From Arthrobacter sp. PAMC25564 (GTDB taxonomy: Bacteria; Actinomycetota; Actinomycetes; Actinomycetales; Micrococcaceae): DNA of 64,000 nucleotides. This document shows, one piece after another, positions 1 to 8,366 of the stretch. The number at the start of each line of letters is the position of its first letter. Within the stretch, counting starts at the first letter, position 1. The notes beneath the pieces were generated by a model, which was not told the DNA's origin, did not search any database, and worked only from the letters and a program-made list of their open reading frames with translations. The translations under genes and the position numbers were made by a program. The DNA is taken from contig NZ_CP039290.1 of NCBI RefSeq assembly GCF_004798705.1, positions 3,782,001-3,846,000 of the forward strand, written 5' to 3'.

Positions 1-204
1 TTGTTATCCGATCGCGACGTTTTGCCTGCTCGCGACGGCATTCATTGGCCCCCGCGGGCTGTAACATGGGCCGCACAGGGTGATGGATGTCACAAGTCCT
101 AAGCATCACATTGCACAGCACCACCGCACCGCCGTTCGTCCCCCTGACCGTTCGCAGCGGTTGCACAGGCGCAACCCACACCACCCCATGTGGAGGTTTT
201 CAAT

Positions 205-1545
205 TTGAGAAACACACCGAGAGGCCTGTCGCAGAGACGGCGCGGCAGACTGCTGAAAGTTGTGGGGGCTGTTTTTGCCACCGTCGCCGCGCTGTTGCTC
301 ATCGTCGCCCCGGCTTCGCAGGCCACGTCTCCCGCGCCAACACCATCCCCGTCGGCCACCCAGTTCACGGACACCATCAGCGGCTTTCTTCGCGGCGACG
401 ACCGCGCACCGCTCGCGGACGTGACCATCACCGCCACAAGCGGCGACTTCACGGGAACGGCCAAATCCGCAGCCAACGGTTCCTGGACCATCGGCGTCCC
501 CACCCAGGGAACGTACGAGATCAAGCTGGATGAATCCACCCTTCCGCAGGGCATCAAGCTGGCCGAGGGCCAGGAGAACCCGCGCAAGGTCACCTTCAGC
601 CAGACCTCCAACCTCTCGGTGATCTTCGCCTTCGGCAAGGGCATCGTCATACAGCAGCAGGACTTCGGCCAGAACCTGCTGAACCGGCTGGTGGCAGGCC
701 TGAGCTTCGGCCTCCTGCTGGCACTTGCCTCCGTCGGCCTCTCGCTGATCTTCGGCACCACCGGCCTGACCAACTTCGCCCACGGCGAGATGGTCACCCT
801 CGGTGCGGTCCTTGTCTTCGCGTTCAATGCCATGCACCTGCCGTTCTGGCTGGCCATCCTCCTCGCCCTGCTCGGCGGCGGTTTGTTCGGCTACGTCCAG
901 GACGCCGGCCTGTGGAAGCCGCTGCGGCGCCGCGGCACGGGACTGGTCCCCATGATGATCGTCAGCATCGGCCTCGCACTGGCCGTCCGCTATGTGATCC
1001 AGTTCTACTTCGGCGGCGCCACCCAGCAACTGCCGTACGCCCAGAGCGCGGAAATCCAGATCGGCCCGGTCTCGATCTCGCCCAACAACCTCTGGTCGCT
1101 CGTCATCAGCGCGGTCGTCATCGCCCTGATCGGCATCGTCCTGCTGAAGACCCGGCTGGGGAAGGCCACCCGCGCGGTGGCCGACAACCCGGCGTTGGCT
1201 GCCGCCTCCGGCATCGACGTCGACTCCGTCATCCGGCTCGTCTGGGTCGTCGGCGGCATGCTGGCCTCCCTCGGGGGCATTCTTTGGGCGTACTACCGGC
1301 CCGGCGTCACCTTCGACATGGGCTCGCAGATCCTGCTGCTCATCTTCGCCGGCGTGACCCTGGGCGGCCTCGGCACGGTCTTCGGCGCCCTGATCGGATC
1401 CATCATCGTCGGCATCTTCGTGGAGCTGACCACCGTGTTCGGCCTTGCCGCCGACCTTAAATATGTGGGAGCGCTGTTCATCATGATTGTTGTCCTCCTG
1501 TTCCGGCCTCAGGGCATTCTGGGCCGTCGCGAGCGCGTGGGTTAG
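205..1545 (+). CDS. livH: Branched-chain amino acid ABC transporter permease (LivH type) with N-terminal extracytoplasmic domain
   Basis: Inner-membrane permease of a HAAT-family importer. I choose the TTG at 205 because GGAGG at 192-196 lies 8 bases upstream; a GTG at 190 in the same frame has no such site. The 446-residue product starts with a basic stretch and a hydrophobic segment (about residues 18-36) like a signal peptide or signal anchor. A roughly 90-residue beta-rich stretch follows (about 55-145) that resembles carboxypeptidase-regulatory-like domains (SGFLRGDDRAPLADV, GSWTIGVPTQGTYEIKLDE). The usual permease core begins near residue 155 (GLSLIFGTTGLTNFAHGE). Ordinary LivH proteins are about 290-310 residues, so the N-terminal part is an addition. 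livM begins 9 bases after the stop. The permease call is firm; the domain name is inferred from pattern only. Confidence 0.93.
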   Translation: MRNTPRGLSQRRRGRLLKVVGAVFATVAALLLIVAPASQATSPAPTPSPSATQFTDTISGFLRGDDRAPLADVTITATSGDFTGTAKSAANGSWTIGVPTQGTYEIKLDESTLPQGIKLAEGQENPRKVTFSQTSNLSVIFAFGKGIVIQQQDFGQNLLNRLVAGLSFGLLLALASVGLSLIFGTTGLTNFAHGEMVTLGAVLVFAFNAMHLPFWLAILLALLGGGLFGYVQDAGLWKPLRRRGTGLVPMMIVSIGLALAVRYVIQFYFGGATQQLPYAQSAEIQIGPVSISPNNLWSLVISAVVIALIGIVLLKTRLGKATRAVADNPALAAASGIDVDSVIRLVWVVGGMLASLGGILWAYYRPGVTFDMGSQILLLIFAGVTLGGLGTVFGALIGSIIVGIFVELTTVFGLAADLKYVGALFIMIVVLLFRPQGILGRRERVG

Positions 1546-1554
1546 GGGACAGCC

Positions 1555-2523
1555 ATGGACTTCGGATTCATTCTTTCCAGCGCTGCCGGTGAATTGTTCA
1601 GCCCGACGACGGCGGCGTACGCGCTCGCCGCGCTCGGCCTTGCGGTTCACTTCGGCTACTCGGGCCTGCTCAACTTCGGCCAGGCCGGCTTTATGGCGGT
1701 GGGCGCCTATGGCTTCGCCATCTCCACCCTGACCTTCAAGGTCCCGTTCTTCGTCGGCCTGCTCATCGCGGTGGTCTGCTCGGCGATCTTCGCCATGCTG
1801 CTGGGTATTCCGACCCTCCGGCTGAGGGCCGACTACCTGGCCATCGTCACGATCGCGGCGGCGGAAATCGTCCGATACATCGTTACAACGAACCAGCTGA
1901 CCTCGGTGACCGGCTCGGCCAACGGCCTCGCCGCCTTCGAAGGCGACTTCTACGCGATGAACCCGTTCCCTGAAGGCAGCTATCTGGGCATGAACAACAG
2001 GGACTTCTTCATCCGCGTCGTCGGCTGGGCGGTCGTCGCAATCTGCTGCACCCTGGTCTGGCTGCTGATGCGCAGCCCCTGGGGCCGCGTCCTGAAGGGC
2101 ATCCGCGAGGATGAGAACGCCGTCCGCTCGCTCGGCAAGAACGTGTACGCCTACAAGATGCAGGCGCTCATCATCGGTGGCATCCTCGGCGCCCTGGCGG
2201 GGATGATCTTCACGCTCCCCCGCGGCGCGGTCCAGCCGGCGAACTACGGCACCGAGCTGACCTTTTTCCTCTACACCTGCCTGCTGCTGGGCGGCCTCGG
2301 CACCGTGCTGGGGCCGGTCGTCGGCGCCATGATCTTCTGGGTCGTGCTCTCGCTCACCCAGGACATCCTCTACGGCCTGATCGAATCCGGCGCCGTCACC
2401 TGGCTGAACACCGTCCAGGCCGGGCAGCTTCGATACATCCTGGTGGGCGTCGCACTGATGCTGCTGATGATCTTCAGGCCCCAGGGTGTCTTCGGCAACA
2501 AGAAGGAGCTGGCGTTCGCATGA
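1555..2523 (+). CDS. livM: Branched-chain amino acid ABC transporter permease (LivM type)
   Basis: Second permease of the importer, 322 residues, the normal length for LivM. It is hydrophobic almost throughout and carries the family-typical HFGYSGLLNFGQAGFMAVGAY stretch near the N-terminus and a GGLGTVLGPVVGA stretch near the C-terminus. It would form the translocation pore together with LivH. The start ATG lies 9 bases after livH. The stop overlaps the start of livG in an ATGA, which suggests translational coupling. The C-terminus ends in the MIFRPQGVFG motif common to this family. Confidence 0.95.
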   Translation: MDFGFILSSAAGELFSPTTAAYALAALGLAVHFGYSGLLNFGQAGFMAVGAYGFAISTLTFKVPFFVGLLIAVVCSAIFAMLLGIPTLRLRADYLAIVTIAAAEIVRYIVTTNQLTSVTGSANGLAAFEGDFYAMNPFPEGSYLGMNNRDFFIRVVGWAVVAICCTLVWLLMRSPWGRVLKGIREDENAVRSLGKNVYAYKMQALIIGGILGALAGMIFTLPRGAVQPANYGTELTFFLYTCLLLGGLGTVLGPVVGAMIFWVVLSLTQDILYGLIESGAVTWLNTVQAGQLRYILVGVALMLLMIFRPQGVFGNKKELAFA

Positions 2524-3542
2524 GCGAAGAGTCATCAGAAGAAACCATCAACTACATGACGGATACCCGCCCGATTGCCGCCGGCGAGACTGCGCCCGGC
2601 TGCAAGAAGCGCGATCCCATCGTGGTTGCCGAGAACGTCACGCGCACCTTTGGTGGCATCAACGCCGTCGACGTCGAATACCTCGAGATCCCGCGGCATA
2701 AGATCACGGCGCTGATCGGCCCGAACGGGGCCGGCAAGACAACCCTGTTCAACCTGCTCACGGGCTTCGATACGCCGAACACGGGCAAGTGGCAGTTCGA
2801 AGGCAGCAGCATTGCCGGCGTGTCCTCGTACAAGCTGGCCCGGATGGGCATGGTGCGCACCTTCCAGCTCACCAAGGTCATGGGCAAGCTCACCGTCATG
2901 GAAAACATGCGCCTGGGCGGGTCCCAGCAGCCCGGCGAACGGCTCTCGAAGGCCTTGTTCAAGGGTATGTGGGGCGGCCGGGAAAAGGAGATCACCGCCC
3001 AGGCAAATGTCCTGCTGGAGAAATTCAAGCTGGACGCGAAAAAGGACGACTACGCGGCCTCGCTCTCCGGCGGCCAGCGCAAGCTGCTGGAAATGGCCCG
3101 TTCCCTCATGGTCCGGCCCAAACTCGTCATGCTGGATGAGCCGATGGCCGGGGTCAACCCCGCACTGACGCAGTCCCTCCTGGACCACATCAAGAACCTC
3201 AAGGCCGAGGGCATGACCGTGCTGTTCGTCGAACATGACATGAACATGGTCCGCCACATCGCCGACTGGGTCGTCGTGATGGCCGAGGGCAAGATCGTGG
3301 CCGAGGGCCCGCCCGCCGAAGTCATGAAGAACCCGGCCGTGATCGACGCCTATCTGGGCGCACACCATGACGTGGATCTCGGCGACACCGAGGGCATCAA
3401 GGAACTCGCCGCCGAGCTTGAAGCCGACGAGGAGTCGATCGTGGGAACCGAGAATGCCGGCATCATCGCCGTCGACGTCCTGGACGCCGAACCGACCGAC
3501 CAGGGCCCCGGGGCCGACCGCACAGGGAAGGACACAGAATGA
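2520..3542 (+). CDS. livG: Branched-chain amino acid ABC transporter ATP-binding protein (LivG type)
   Basis: ATPase of the importer. Walker A (GPNGAGKTT) is at about residues 67-75, the signature LSGGQRK near 180, and Walker B LVMLDEP just after it, followed by the H-loop region LFVEHDM. The product has 340 residues, about 85 more than classical LivG. The excess is a roughly 30-residue N-terminal leader and an acidic, probably disordered C-terminal tail (about 280-340). The ATG overlaps the livM stop and has AAGGAG upstream. A second in-frame ATG at 2556 would shorten the leader. The stop overlaps livF by 4 bases. Confidence 0.95.
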   Translation: MSEESSEETINYMTDTRPIAAGETAPGCKKRDPIVVAENVTRTFGGINAVDVEYLEIPRHKITALIGPNGAGKTTLFNLLTGFDTPNTGKWQFEGSSIAGVSSYKLARMGMVRTFQLTKVMGKLTVMENMRLGGSQQPGERLSKALFKGMWGGREKEITAQANVLLEKFKLDAKKDDYAASLSGGQRKLLEMARSLMVRPKLVMLDEPMAGVNPALTQSLLDHIKNLKAEGMTVLFVEHDMNMVRHIADWVVVMAEGKIVAEGPPAEVMKNPAVIDAYLGAHHDVDLGDTEGIKELAAELEADEESIVGTENAGIIAVDVLDAEPTDQGPGADRTGKDTE

Positions 3543-4312
3543 GCGCCACCAGCGCGGCGCCCGCCGCGAAGCCCGGCTACGATGAGGATTCGGTCGTCAA
3601 GGTCACCGACCTCGTGGCCGGCTACCTTCCCGGCGTCAACATCCTCAACGGCTGCAGCATCGAGGCCCGCAAGGGCGAACTGATCGGCATCATCGGCCCC
3701 AACGGCGCCGGAAAGTCAACGCTGCTCAAGGCGATGTTCGGCCTGGTCAAGGTCCACTCGGGATCGGTCGTCGTCCGAGGCCAGGACATCACCGGTCTGA
3801 AGGCCAACAAACTCGTCAGCCGGGGTGTCGGCTTTGTCCCGCAGAACAACAACGTTTTCGCCACCCTGACCATCGAGGAAAACCTGCAGATGGGCATGTT
3901 CCAGCGGCCCAAGGATTTCTCCGAGCGGTTCGACTTCGTCACGAGCCTGTTCCCGGAACTCGGCAAGCGGCGCGCGCAGCGGGCCGGCTCCCTTTCCGGC
4001 GGTGAACGCCAGATGGTGGCCATGGGCCGGGCCCTGATGATGGATCCGGCCGTGCTGCTGCTCGACGAGCCTTCCGCAGGCCTCTCCCCCGTCAAACAGG
4101 ATGAGACCTTCCTGCGGGTCCACGAGATCAACCGGGCCGGCGTCTCGGTGATCATGGTCGAGCAGAACGCACGGCGCTGCCTGCAGATCTGTGACCGCGG
4201 CTACGTCCTGGACCAGGGCAAGGACGCGTACACGGGCACCGGACGGGAGCTCATGAAGGACCCCAAGGTCATCCAGCTCTATCTGGGCACCCTGGCGGAC
4301 GAGGTCGGGTAA
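3539..4312 (+). CDS. livF: Branched-chain amino acid ABC transporter ATP-binding protein (LivF type)
   Basis: Second ATPase subunit of the importer, 257 residues. Walker A GPNGAGKST is at about 53-61, the signature LSGGERQM near 155, and Walker B AVLLLDEPSAGLSP after it, with VEQNARRCL in the H-loop region as in other LivF proteins. It is the last gene of the livHMGF operon, its ATG overlapping the livG stop. The binding protein is not in this operon but in the convergent gene that follows, with terminator hairpins between the two. Confidence 0.95.
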   Translation: MSATSAAPAAKPGYDEDSVVKVTDLVAGYLPGVNILNGCSIEARKGELIGIIGPNGAGKSTLLKAMFGLVKVHSGSVVVRGQDITGLKANKLVSRGVGFVPQNNNVFATLTIEENLQMGMFQRPKDFSERFDFVTSLFPELGKRRAQRAGSLSGGERQMVAMGRALMMDPAVLLLDEPSAGLSPVKQDETFLRVHEINRAGVSVIMVEQNARRCLQICDRGYVLDQGKDAYTGTGRELMKDPKVIQLYLGTLADEVG

Positions 4313-4342
4313 GCCCTTCCAGGCAGTACCCGATAGGCGCCA

Positions 4343-4376
4343 AGGAGGGCCGTCACCAGCCGGTGGCGGCCCTCCT
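4343..4376. terminator. Hairpin after livF
   Basis: A 15-bp stem with one G-U pair (left arm AGGAGGGCCGTCACC, loop AGCC) starts 31 bases after the livF stop. There is no T-run on either side, as is common for high-GC actinobacterial terminators. Confidence 0.6.
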
Positions 4377-4379
4377 GCG

Positions 4380-4581
4380 TGCCCGGCGCAGCCCAAACGG
4401 CGTGATCCTCCTCCGGGCGCCTCCGCAGCCACTTGCTCGGCGCCTGCGCTCGTTCCTCCCCGGCGTCCCCTCCCCTCGCAAGCTCGGGCAGGGAACCCTG
4501 CCGCCGTGGGCCAGCAACAACGGCGCTTTCACAAGCGGCTGCCTCCGGCGCCTCAGCGCTCGTCTCACCTTCCCCGACGCG
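4380..4581. repeat. Intergenic stretch with a REP-like dispersed repeat
   Basis: No gene is credible here. The stretch holds a 39-base sequence at 4474-4512 (starts CCTCGCAAGCTCGG, ends GTGGGCC) that matches 14545-14583, inside mazG, at 34 of 39 positions. It also holds two related copies of a GGCGCCT...GCGCTCGT...TCCCCGRCG pattern (about 4439-4466 and 4547-4579). This looks like a small repetitive extragenic element, but a family cannot be named without a genome-wide search. Confidence 0.55.
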
Positions 4582-4618
4582 CAGAAGGCCCCCGTCCGGA
4601 GCGGACGGGGGCCTTCTG
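4582..4618. terminator. Intrinsic terminator between livF and livK
   Basis: Perfect 17-bp stem (arm CAGAAGGCCCCCGTCCG) with a 3-base loop, lying 20 bases beyond the stop of livK and between convergent genes, so it can act in both directions. Confidence 0.8.
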
Positions 4619-4638
4619 ATATGCGACGAGGAGTCGGC

Positions 4639-5991
4639 TTACAGCTTGCCGAATTCTTCCTTGACGGGCTTGTAGGTGTTGTCATCCTGGTACTGGTAGA
4701 TGCCGATGTAGGCTTCCGTCGGGTCACCGGCGTCGGAGAACGTTACGGGGCCGGACTGGCCGTCGTAGTCGATGTCCTTGCCGTTCCGGAGCAGCGTGAC
4801 ACAGGACGGGAAGTCGTTGCACTTCTCGCCGCCTTCGGAGACGTCCTTGAGGTGTGCCGCGATATCAACACCCTTTGTGCTCTTGGCTTCTTCGGCAGCC
4901 AGGGCAATGAGGTTCACTGCATCGTAGGACTCGCCTGCGTAGCTGTAATCCTTCAGCGCGGGATCGATGGCGAGGAGCTTCTTCTTGAAGTCATCCTTGG
5001 CGAACGTGCCCGGGATGGTGCCCTGCGCACCCTTCAGGGTGCCGGGCTGGAAGTCCTTGCTGTAGTCGGACATGTTGCCGTCCACCATGAAGATCTGGGT
5101 GGGCTTGACGCCCTTGCCCGTCATGAGCGGAACGATGCTCTTGGCCTGGTCAAAGGTGATCAGGGCAATGGCATCCGGCTTGGCCGCAAGGACCTTGTCC
5201 ACCTGGCTGCTGAACTGGGAATCACCTTCGTTGAAGAGCTCCTGGGCAACAACCTTGCCGCCGGCTGCTTCAAAGGCTGCCTGCACGTTCTTTGCAAGCC
5301 CGGTCCCGTAGGCGTCGTTCAGGACGATCATGCCGACGGTCTGGGCCCCACAGGTGGCCATGTAGTTTCCGAGGACCTTGCCCTGGAGCACGTCCGAGGG
5401 CGCGGTGCGCCAGTAGAGGCCCTTGTCATCCCAGGTGGTGAAGTCCGGAGAGGTGTTGGCCGGCGAGAACTGGACGACCCCTGCCCCAGTGATCTGGTTG
5501 ATCACGGTCTTGGACACGCCCGATGATGCGGCACCGATGATTGCGCTGACGCCCTGGCCAAGCAATGCCGTGGTGGACTGCGTGGCGATGTCCGTCTTCG
5601 TGTCACCGGAGTCGCGGTGGATGACCTCGACCGGCTTGCCAAGCACACCGCCCGCGTCGTTGACTTCCTTGATGCCGAGGTTGACGCCCGCGATTTCGGG
5701 CGGCCCGAGGAACGCCAGGGATCCGGTGGTCGGCAGCAGCGAGCCAATCTTGAGCGGGGTTGGTGTTGTCGTCGAGGAGGCCGGGACGGAGCCGCCGGCG
5801 CCGGCTGTGGCAGTGGTGGCGGCACTGGCGCTGGGGGCCGGGCAGGAGATGCCTGCGGCCTTGGCGGAAGCTGATCCTGTTGTTGACGTCGGCGTGGACG
5901 AACCGCCACAGGCCGTAGCCAGAAGGGCGACGCCGATGCTAAGCGCTGTGAGCTTAGCGATGCGCGGCGCCACCTGGGGGAGTGAAGTCAT
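4639..5991 (-). CDS. livK: Branched-chain amino acid ABC transporter substrate-binding lipoprotein
   Basis: Extracytoplasmic binding protein for the livHMGF importer, 450 residues. The N-terminus has a hydrophobic segment and a lipobox ending LLATAC (acylated Cys about residue 28), then a Ser/Thr/Ala-rich linker. The Leu/Ile/Val-binding fold (PBP type 1) starts near LKIGSLLPTTGSLAFLGPPEI. The ATG at 5991 has GGAGA upstream. It is transcribed toward the liv operon and has its own promoter region with two palindromes, so it may be expressed at a different level from the membrane parts. The substrate is inferred from family and location. Confidence 0.93.
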   Translation of the reverse strand: MTSLPQVAPRIAKLTALSIGVALLATACGGSSTPTSTTGSASAKAAGISCPAPSASAATTATAGAGGSVPASSTTTPTPLKIGSLLPTTGSLAFLGPPEIAGVNLGIKEVNDAGGVLGKPVEVIHRDSGDTKTDIATQSTTALLGQGVSAIIGAASSGVSKTVINQITGAGVVQFSPANTSPDFTTWDDKGLYWRTAPSDVLQGKVLGNYMATCGAQTVGMIVLNDAYGTGLAKNVQAAFEAAGGKVVAQELFNEGDSQFSSQVDKVLAAKPDAIALITFDQAKSIVPLMTGKGVKPTQIFMVDGNMSDYSKDFQPGTLKGAQGTIPGTFAKDDFKKKLLAIDPALKDYSYAGESYDAVNLIALAAEEAKSTKGVDIAAHLKDVSEGGEKCNDFPSCVTLLRNGKDIDYDGQSGPVTFSDAGDPTEAYIGIYQYQDDNTYKPVKEEFGKL

Positions 5992-6038
5992 TTACAATCT
6001 CCTCGATCTAAAGGTGCGAACGGCCTTTGACGCGAAAG

Positions 6039-6069
6039 ATCAGGTGTTCCTGATTTAGCTTCAAGCTAA
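6039..6069. promoter_or_regulatory. Two adjacent palindromes upstream of livK
   Basis: ATCAGG-TGTT-CCTGAT (6039-6054) abuts TTAGCTT-C-AAGCTAA (6055-6069), 48 bases upstream of the livK start, in an AT-rich stretch for this genome. They could be operator sites or a leader structure. No regulator can be named. Confidence 0.4.
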
Positions 6070-6201
6070 TGCATATTTAACGGGAACATAAGTGAGACGG
6101 GTCACATCCTTATAACACTCGTTGCATGGAAGGAATCTGGCCGTTGCAGAAGCGGACCGCAGGAGATGCACGGCCGGCGCAGGCGGCTACCCATCCGGCA
6201 G

Positions 6202-6275
6202 TGCCCCAGGTGGGACTCGAACCCACAACACGCGGATTTTAAGTCCGCTGCCTCTGCCAATTGGGCTACTGGGGC
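6202..6275 (-). tRNA. tRNA with anticodon UAA (Leu) but class I short variable loop
   Basis: A 74-base cloverleaf: acceptor GCCCCAG paired with CTGGGGC, discriminator A, D arm with GG in the loop, anticodon stem GCGGA/TCCGC with loop CTTAAAA (anticodon TAA), a 5-base variable loop, and T arm GTGGG-TTCGAGT-CCCAC. CCA is not encoded. By anticodon it reads UUA leucine codons, but bacterial leucine tRNAs normally carry a long class II variable arm, which is absent here. A37 next to the anticodon fits a tRNA that reads codons starting with U. The tRNA call is firm; the amino acid identity is by anticodon only. Confidence 0.9.
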
Positions 6276-6312
6276 GCCCGGTCCATGGTATCCCCTCAGG
6301 CCCGCCCTTCGA

Positions 6313-6732
6313 CTACACCGACGGTTGCCGCTGCCCGCCGGCCTCTGCGGACAGCCGGTGCAGGATCTCCAGGGCCCGGTCCATCTCCGCCACGGGCACC
6401 AGCAGGTGGTCATGGTGGAATCCGGCGAGCACATTGCAGCTGATTTTCGCCTCGGTCAGGGCGGCGCTGACGGCAGCGGTCAGGCCCACGGCCTCCAGGG
6501 ATGAGTGCACCTCGAGCGTGATCCAGGCCGCGACAAAGTCGTACGCGAGCCCCATGCGGTCCGCTTCCGCCCGCGGCAACACGACAGTCAGCCCCTCGGC
6601 CTCGCGCACGGCAGCAGCGATGTCCCCTGCCAGCGGCCTGCCGTGCGGCCACAGCGCGTAGACGAACTCGCCGTCGCGGAGCACGGGATGCATCCGCGCC
6701 AACAGCGTGCGGAGGTCCTTTTCACCGGTCAT
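6313..6732 (-). CDS. ACT-domain protein
   Basis: Small soluble protein of 139 residues. The C-terminal half (about 65-130) has the alternating pattern of an ACT domain, ending in KISCNVLAGFHHDHLLVPV and a helix MDRALEILHRL. The N-terminal part (FVYALWPHGRPL) fits the small stand-alone ACT family often catalogued as COG3602. ACT domains bind small ligands, usually amino acids; the ligand here is unknown. The gene lies 37 bases upstream of the tRNA on the same strand. Confidence 0.75.
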   Translation of the reverse strand: MTGEKDLRTLLARMHPVLRDGEFVYALWPHGRPLAGDIAAAVREAEGLTVVLPRAEADRMGLAYDFVAAWITLEVHSSLEAVGLTAAVSAALTEAKISCNVLAGFHHDHLLVPVAEMDRALEILHRLSAEAGGQRQPSV

Positions 6733-6804
6733 GCTGCCAGTGTAGGCCGGCGGCTGCCCGACGGCTCCCGGCCGCGGCTGCGATCGACACGGCGGGGTTA
6801 ACGA

Positions 6805-6844
6805 CGACGGCGGCCGCTCCCCCGCGAGGGAACGGCCGCCGTCG
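6805..6844 (-). terminator. Terminator after the NADH dehydrogenase gene
   Basis: Perfect 12-bp stem (arm CGACGGCGGCCG) 14 bases downstream of the stop of the gene at 6859-8328. Confidence 0.75.
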
Positions 6845-6858
6845 AATGCTGCTGCAGG

Positions 6859-8328
6859 CTACTTGGAGTCGGCCGGGACAGCTTCCTTGGATTCGGTCCT
6901 GGCAGGCTCTGCCGCGGGCTTCTCAGCAACGGGAGCGGGAGCGGCAGCGGCCGGCTTGGGCGCCGGCGTCGCCGCCGCCACGAAGGCGGCACGCGGGTGG
7001 TCCAGATCCATGAGCTGCGTGGTGTCGCGGCCCAGGACCAGGCCCCAGAACCAGCCTGCGATGACGCGGATCTTGCGCTCCACCGTCGGCATGGCCAGGC
7101 CGTGGTAGCCACGGTGGGCCAGCCAGGCAAGGGGACCCTTGAGGCCGATGCGGCCCACGAGGTTGATGTTGGCTACACCCTTCCATTCGCCGAAGCCGGC
7201 GACGGCGCCCAGGTTCTTGTGCTTGTAGTCCTTGAGCGGCTTGTCCCAGCGGGAGGCCCACAGGTTCTTGGCGAGGCGCTTGGCCTGGCGCAGGGCGTGC
7301 TGGGCGTTCGGGACGCAGGTGCCGTCCGGCAGGCCACTGCCCGTGAGGTCCGGCACGGCCGCAACGTCTCCGGCGGCCCAGGCGTTCTCGACGATGCCGT
7401 CATCGCCGGAGACGCGAAGGTCCGGCAGCACGCGGACACGGCCGCGGGGATCGATCGGGAAGTCGGTGGAACGGACCATCGGGTTGGCCTGCACACCGGC
7501 GGTCCAGACCAGGGTGTCCGCCTGGAACTCCTGCGCCGGGCTCTTGTCCGGGAGGTTGATGAGCTTCAGCGAGCCCTCGGCGCTGTCCAGTGACGTGTTG
7601 AGCAGCACCTCGATGCCGCGGCTGCGAAGGTGCTCCACAACCCAGACGGCCTGCTTCTCGGTGACCTCGGGCATGATCCGGCCCATGGCCTCGACCAGGA
7701 CGAAGCGGACTTCCTCCTGCTTGACGCGCGGGTTGTTCCTGACCGCGGCGCGGGCGAGGTCTTCCATTTCAGTGATGCACTCGATGCCGGCAAAGCCGCC
7801 GCCGACGACGACGAAGGTCAGGGCGCGGGCACGCTCGGCCGGGTCCGTGATGAGTGAGCCGGTTTCGATGCGTTCGAGGACCTTGTTGCGCAGCGCAACG
7901 GCTTCCTCGATCGTCTTCAGGCCGATGCCCTTGTCCGCGAGGCCCTTGATCGGGAACGTGCGGGTGATCGCACCTGCGGAGACCACGACGTCGAAGTACG
8001 GGACCTCGAAATTGTCGCCGCCGTCGGCCGGAGCCACCACGGCGGTGCGGTTTGCGTGGTCGATCGAGGTGACCCGGCCCTGGATCAGTTCGGTCTGCTT
8101 CAGGTGCTGACGGTGGGAGACGACGGCGTGGCGCGCCTCGATGTTGCCGCCTGCGACTTCCGGCAGGAAGGGCTGGTAGGTCATGTAAGGCAGGGGATCA
8201 ACGACGGTGACGATGCCACCGGCATTCGCGATCTTGTTCTGCAGTTTGAGGGCTACGTACAGGCCGACGTACCCGCCGCCGACGACGAGTACCCTGGGAC
8301 GGTCCTGGAGCTGAGGGGTGGATGCCAT
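6859..8328 (-). CDS. ndh: Type II NADH dehydrogenase (NAD(P)/FAD-dependent oxidoreductase)
   Basis: Single-subunit, non-proton-pumping NADH:quinone oxidoreductase of the inner membrane face, 489 residues. The FAD-binding Rossmann motif VVGGGYVG lies at residues 15-22 and the NAD-binding motif VVVGGGFAGIE near 172. TLVWTAGVQANPMV and the ENAWAAGDVAA stretch are typical of NDH-2. The C-terminal part contains the amphipathic region GPLAWLAHRGYHGLAMP used for membrane docking. About 35 Ala/Pro/Glu-rich residues at the end look disordered and are extra to the family core. ATG start at 8328. Confidence 0.93.
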   Translation of the reverse strand: MASTPQLQDRPRVLVVGGGYVGLYVALKLQNKIANAGGIVTVVDPLPYMTYQPFLPEVAGGNIEARHAVVSHRQHLKQTELIQGRVTSIDHANRTAVVAPADGGDNFEVPYFDVVVSAGAITRTFPIKGLADKGIGLKTIEEAVALRNKVLERIETGSLITDPAERARALTFVVVGGGFAGIECITEMEDLARAAVRNNPRVKQEEVRFVLVEAMGRIMPEVTEKQAVWVVEHLRSRGIEVLLNTSLDSAEGSLKLINLPDKSPAQEFQADTLVWTAGVQANPMVRSTDFPIDPRGRVRVLPDLRVSGDDGIVENAWAAGDVAAVPDLTGSGLPDGTCVPNAQHALRQAKRLAKNLWASRWDKPLKDYKHKNLGAVAGFGEWKGVANINLVGRIGLKGPLAWLAHRGYHGLAMPTVERKIRVIAGWFWGLVLGRDTTQLMDLDHPRAAFVAAATPAPKPAAAAPAPVAEKPAAEPARTESKEAVPADSK

Positions 8329-8366
8329 GCGTCAAGAATACATTAGTTTGTGAAAAACTTCACTAA

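Noticed and set aside
1..204. Promoter for the liv operon
   Set aside because: The region must contain it, but I could not find a -35/-10 pair or repeat good enough to place it.
106..2535. 809-codon open frame on the minus strand across livH and livM
   Set aside because: It is antisense to two clear permease genes and rich in Asp/Glu/Gly/Arg, as expected from the high-GC shadow frame; no family motif is visible.
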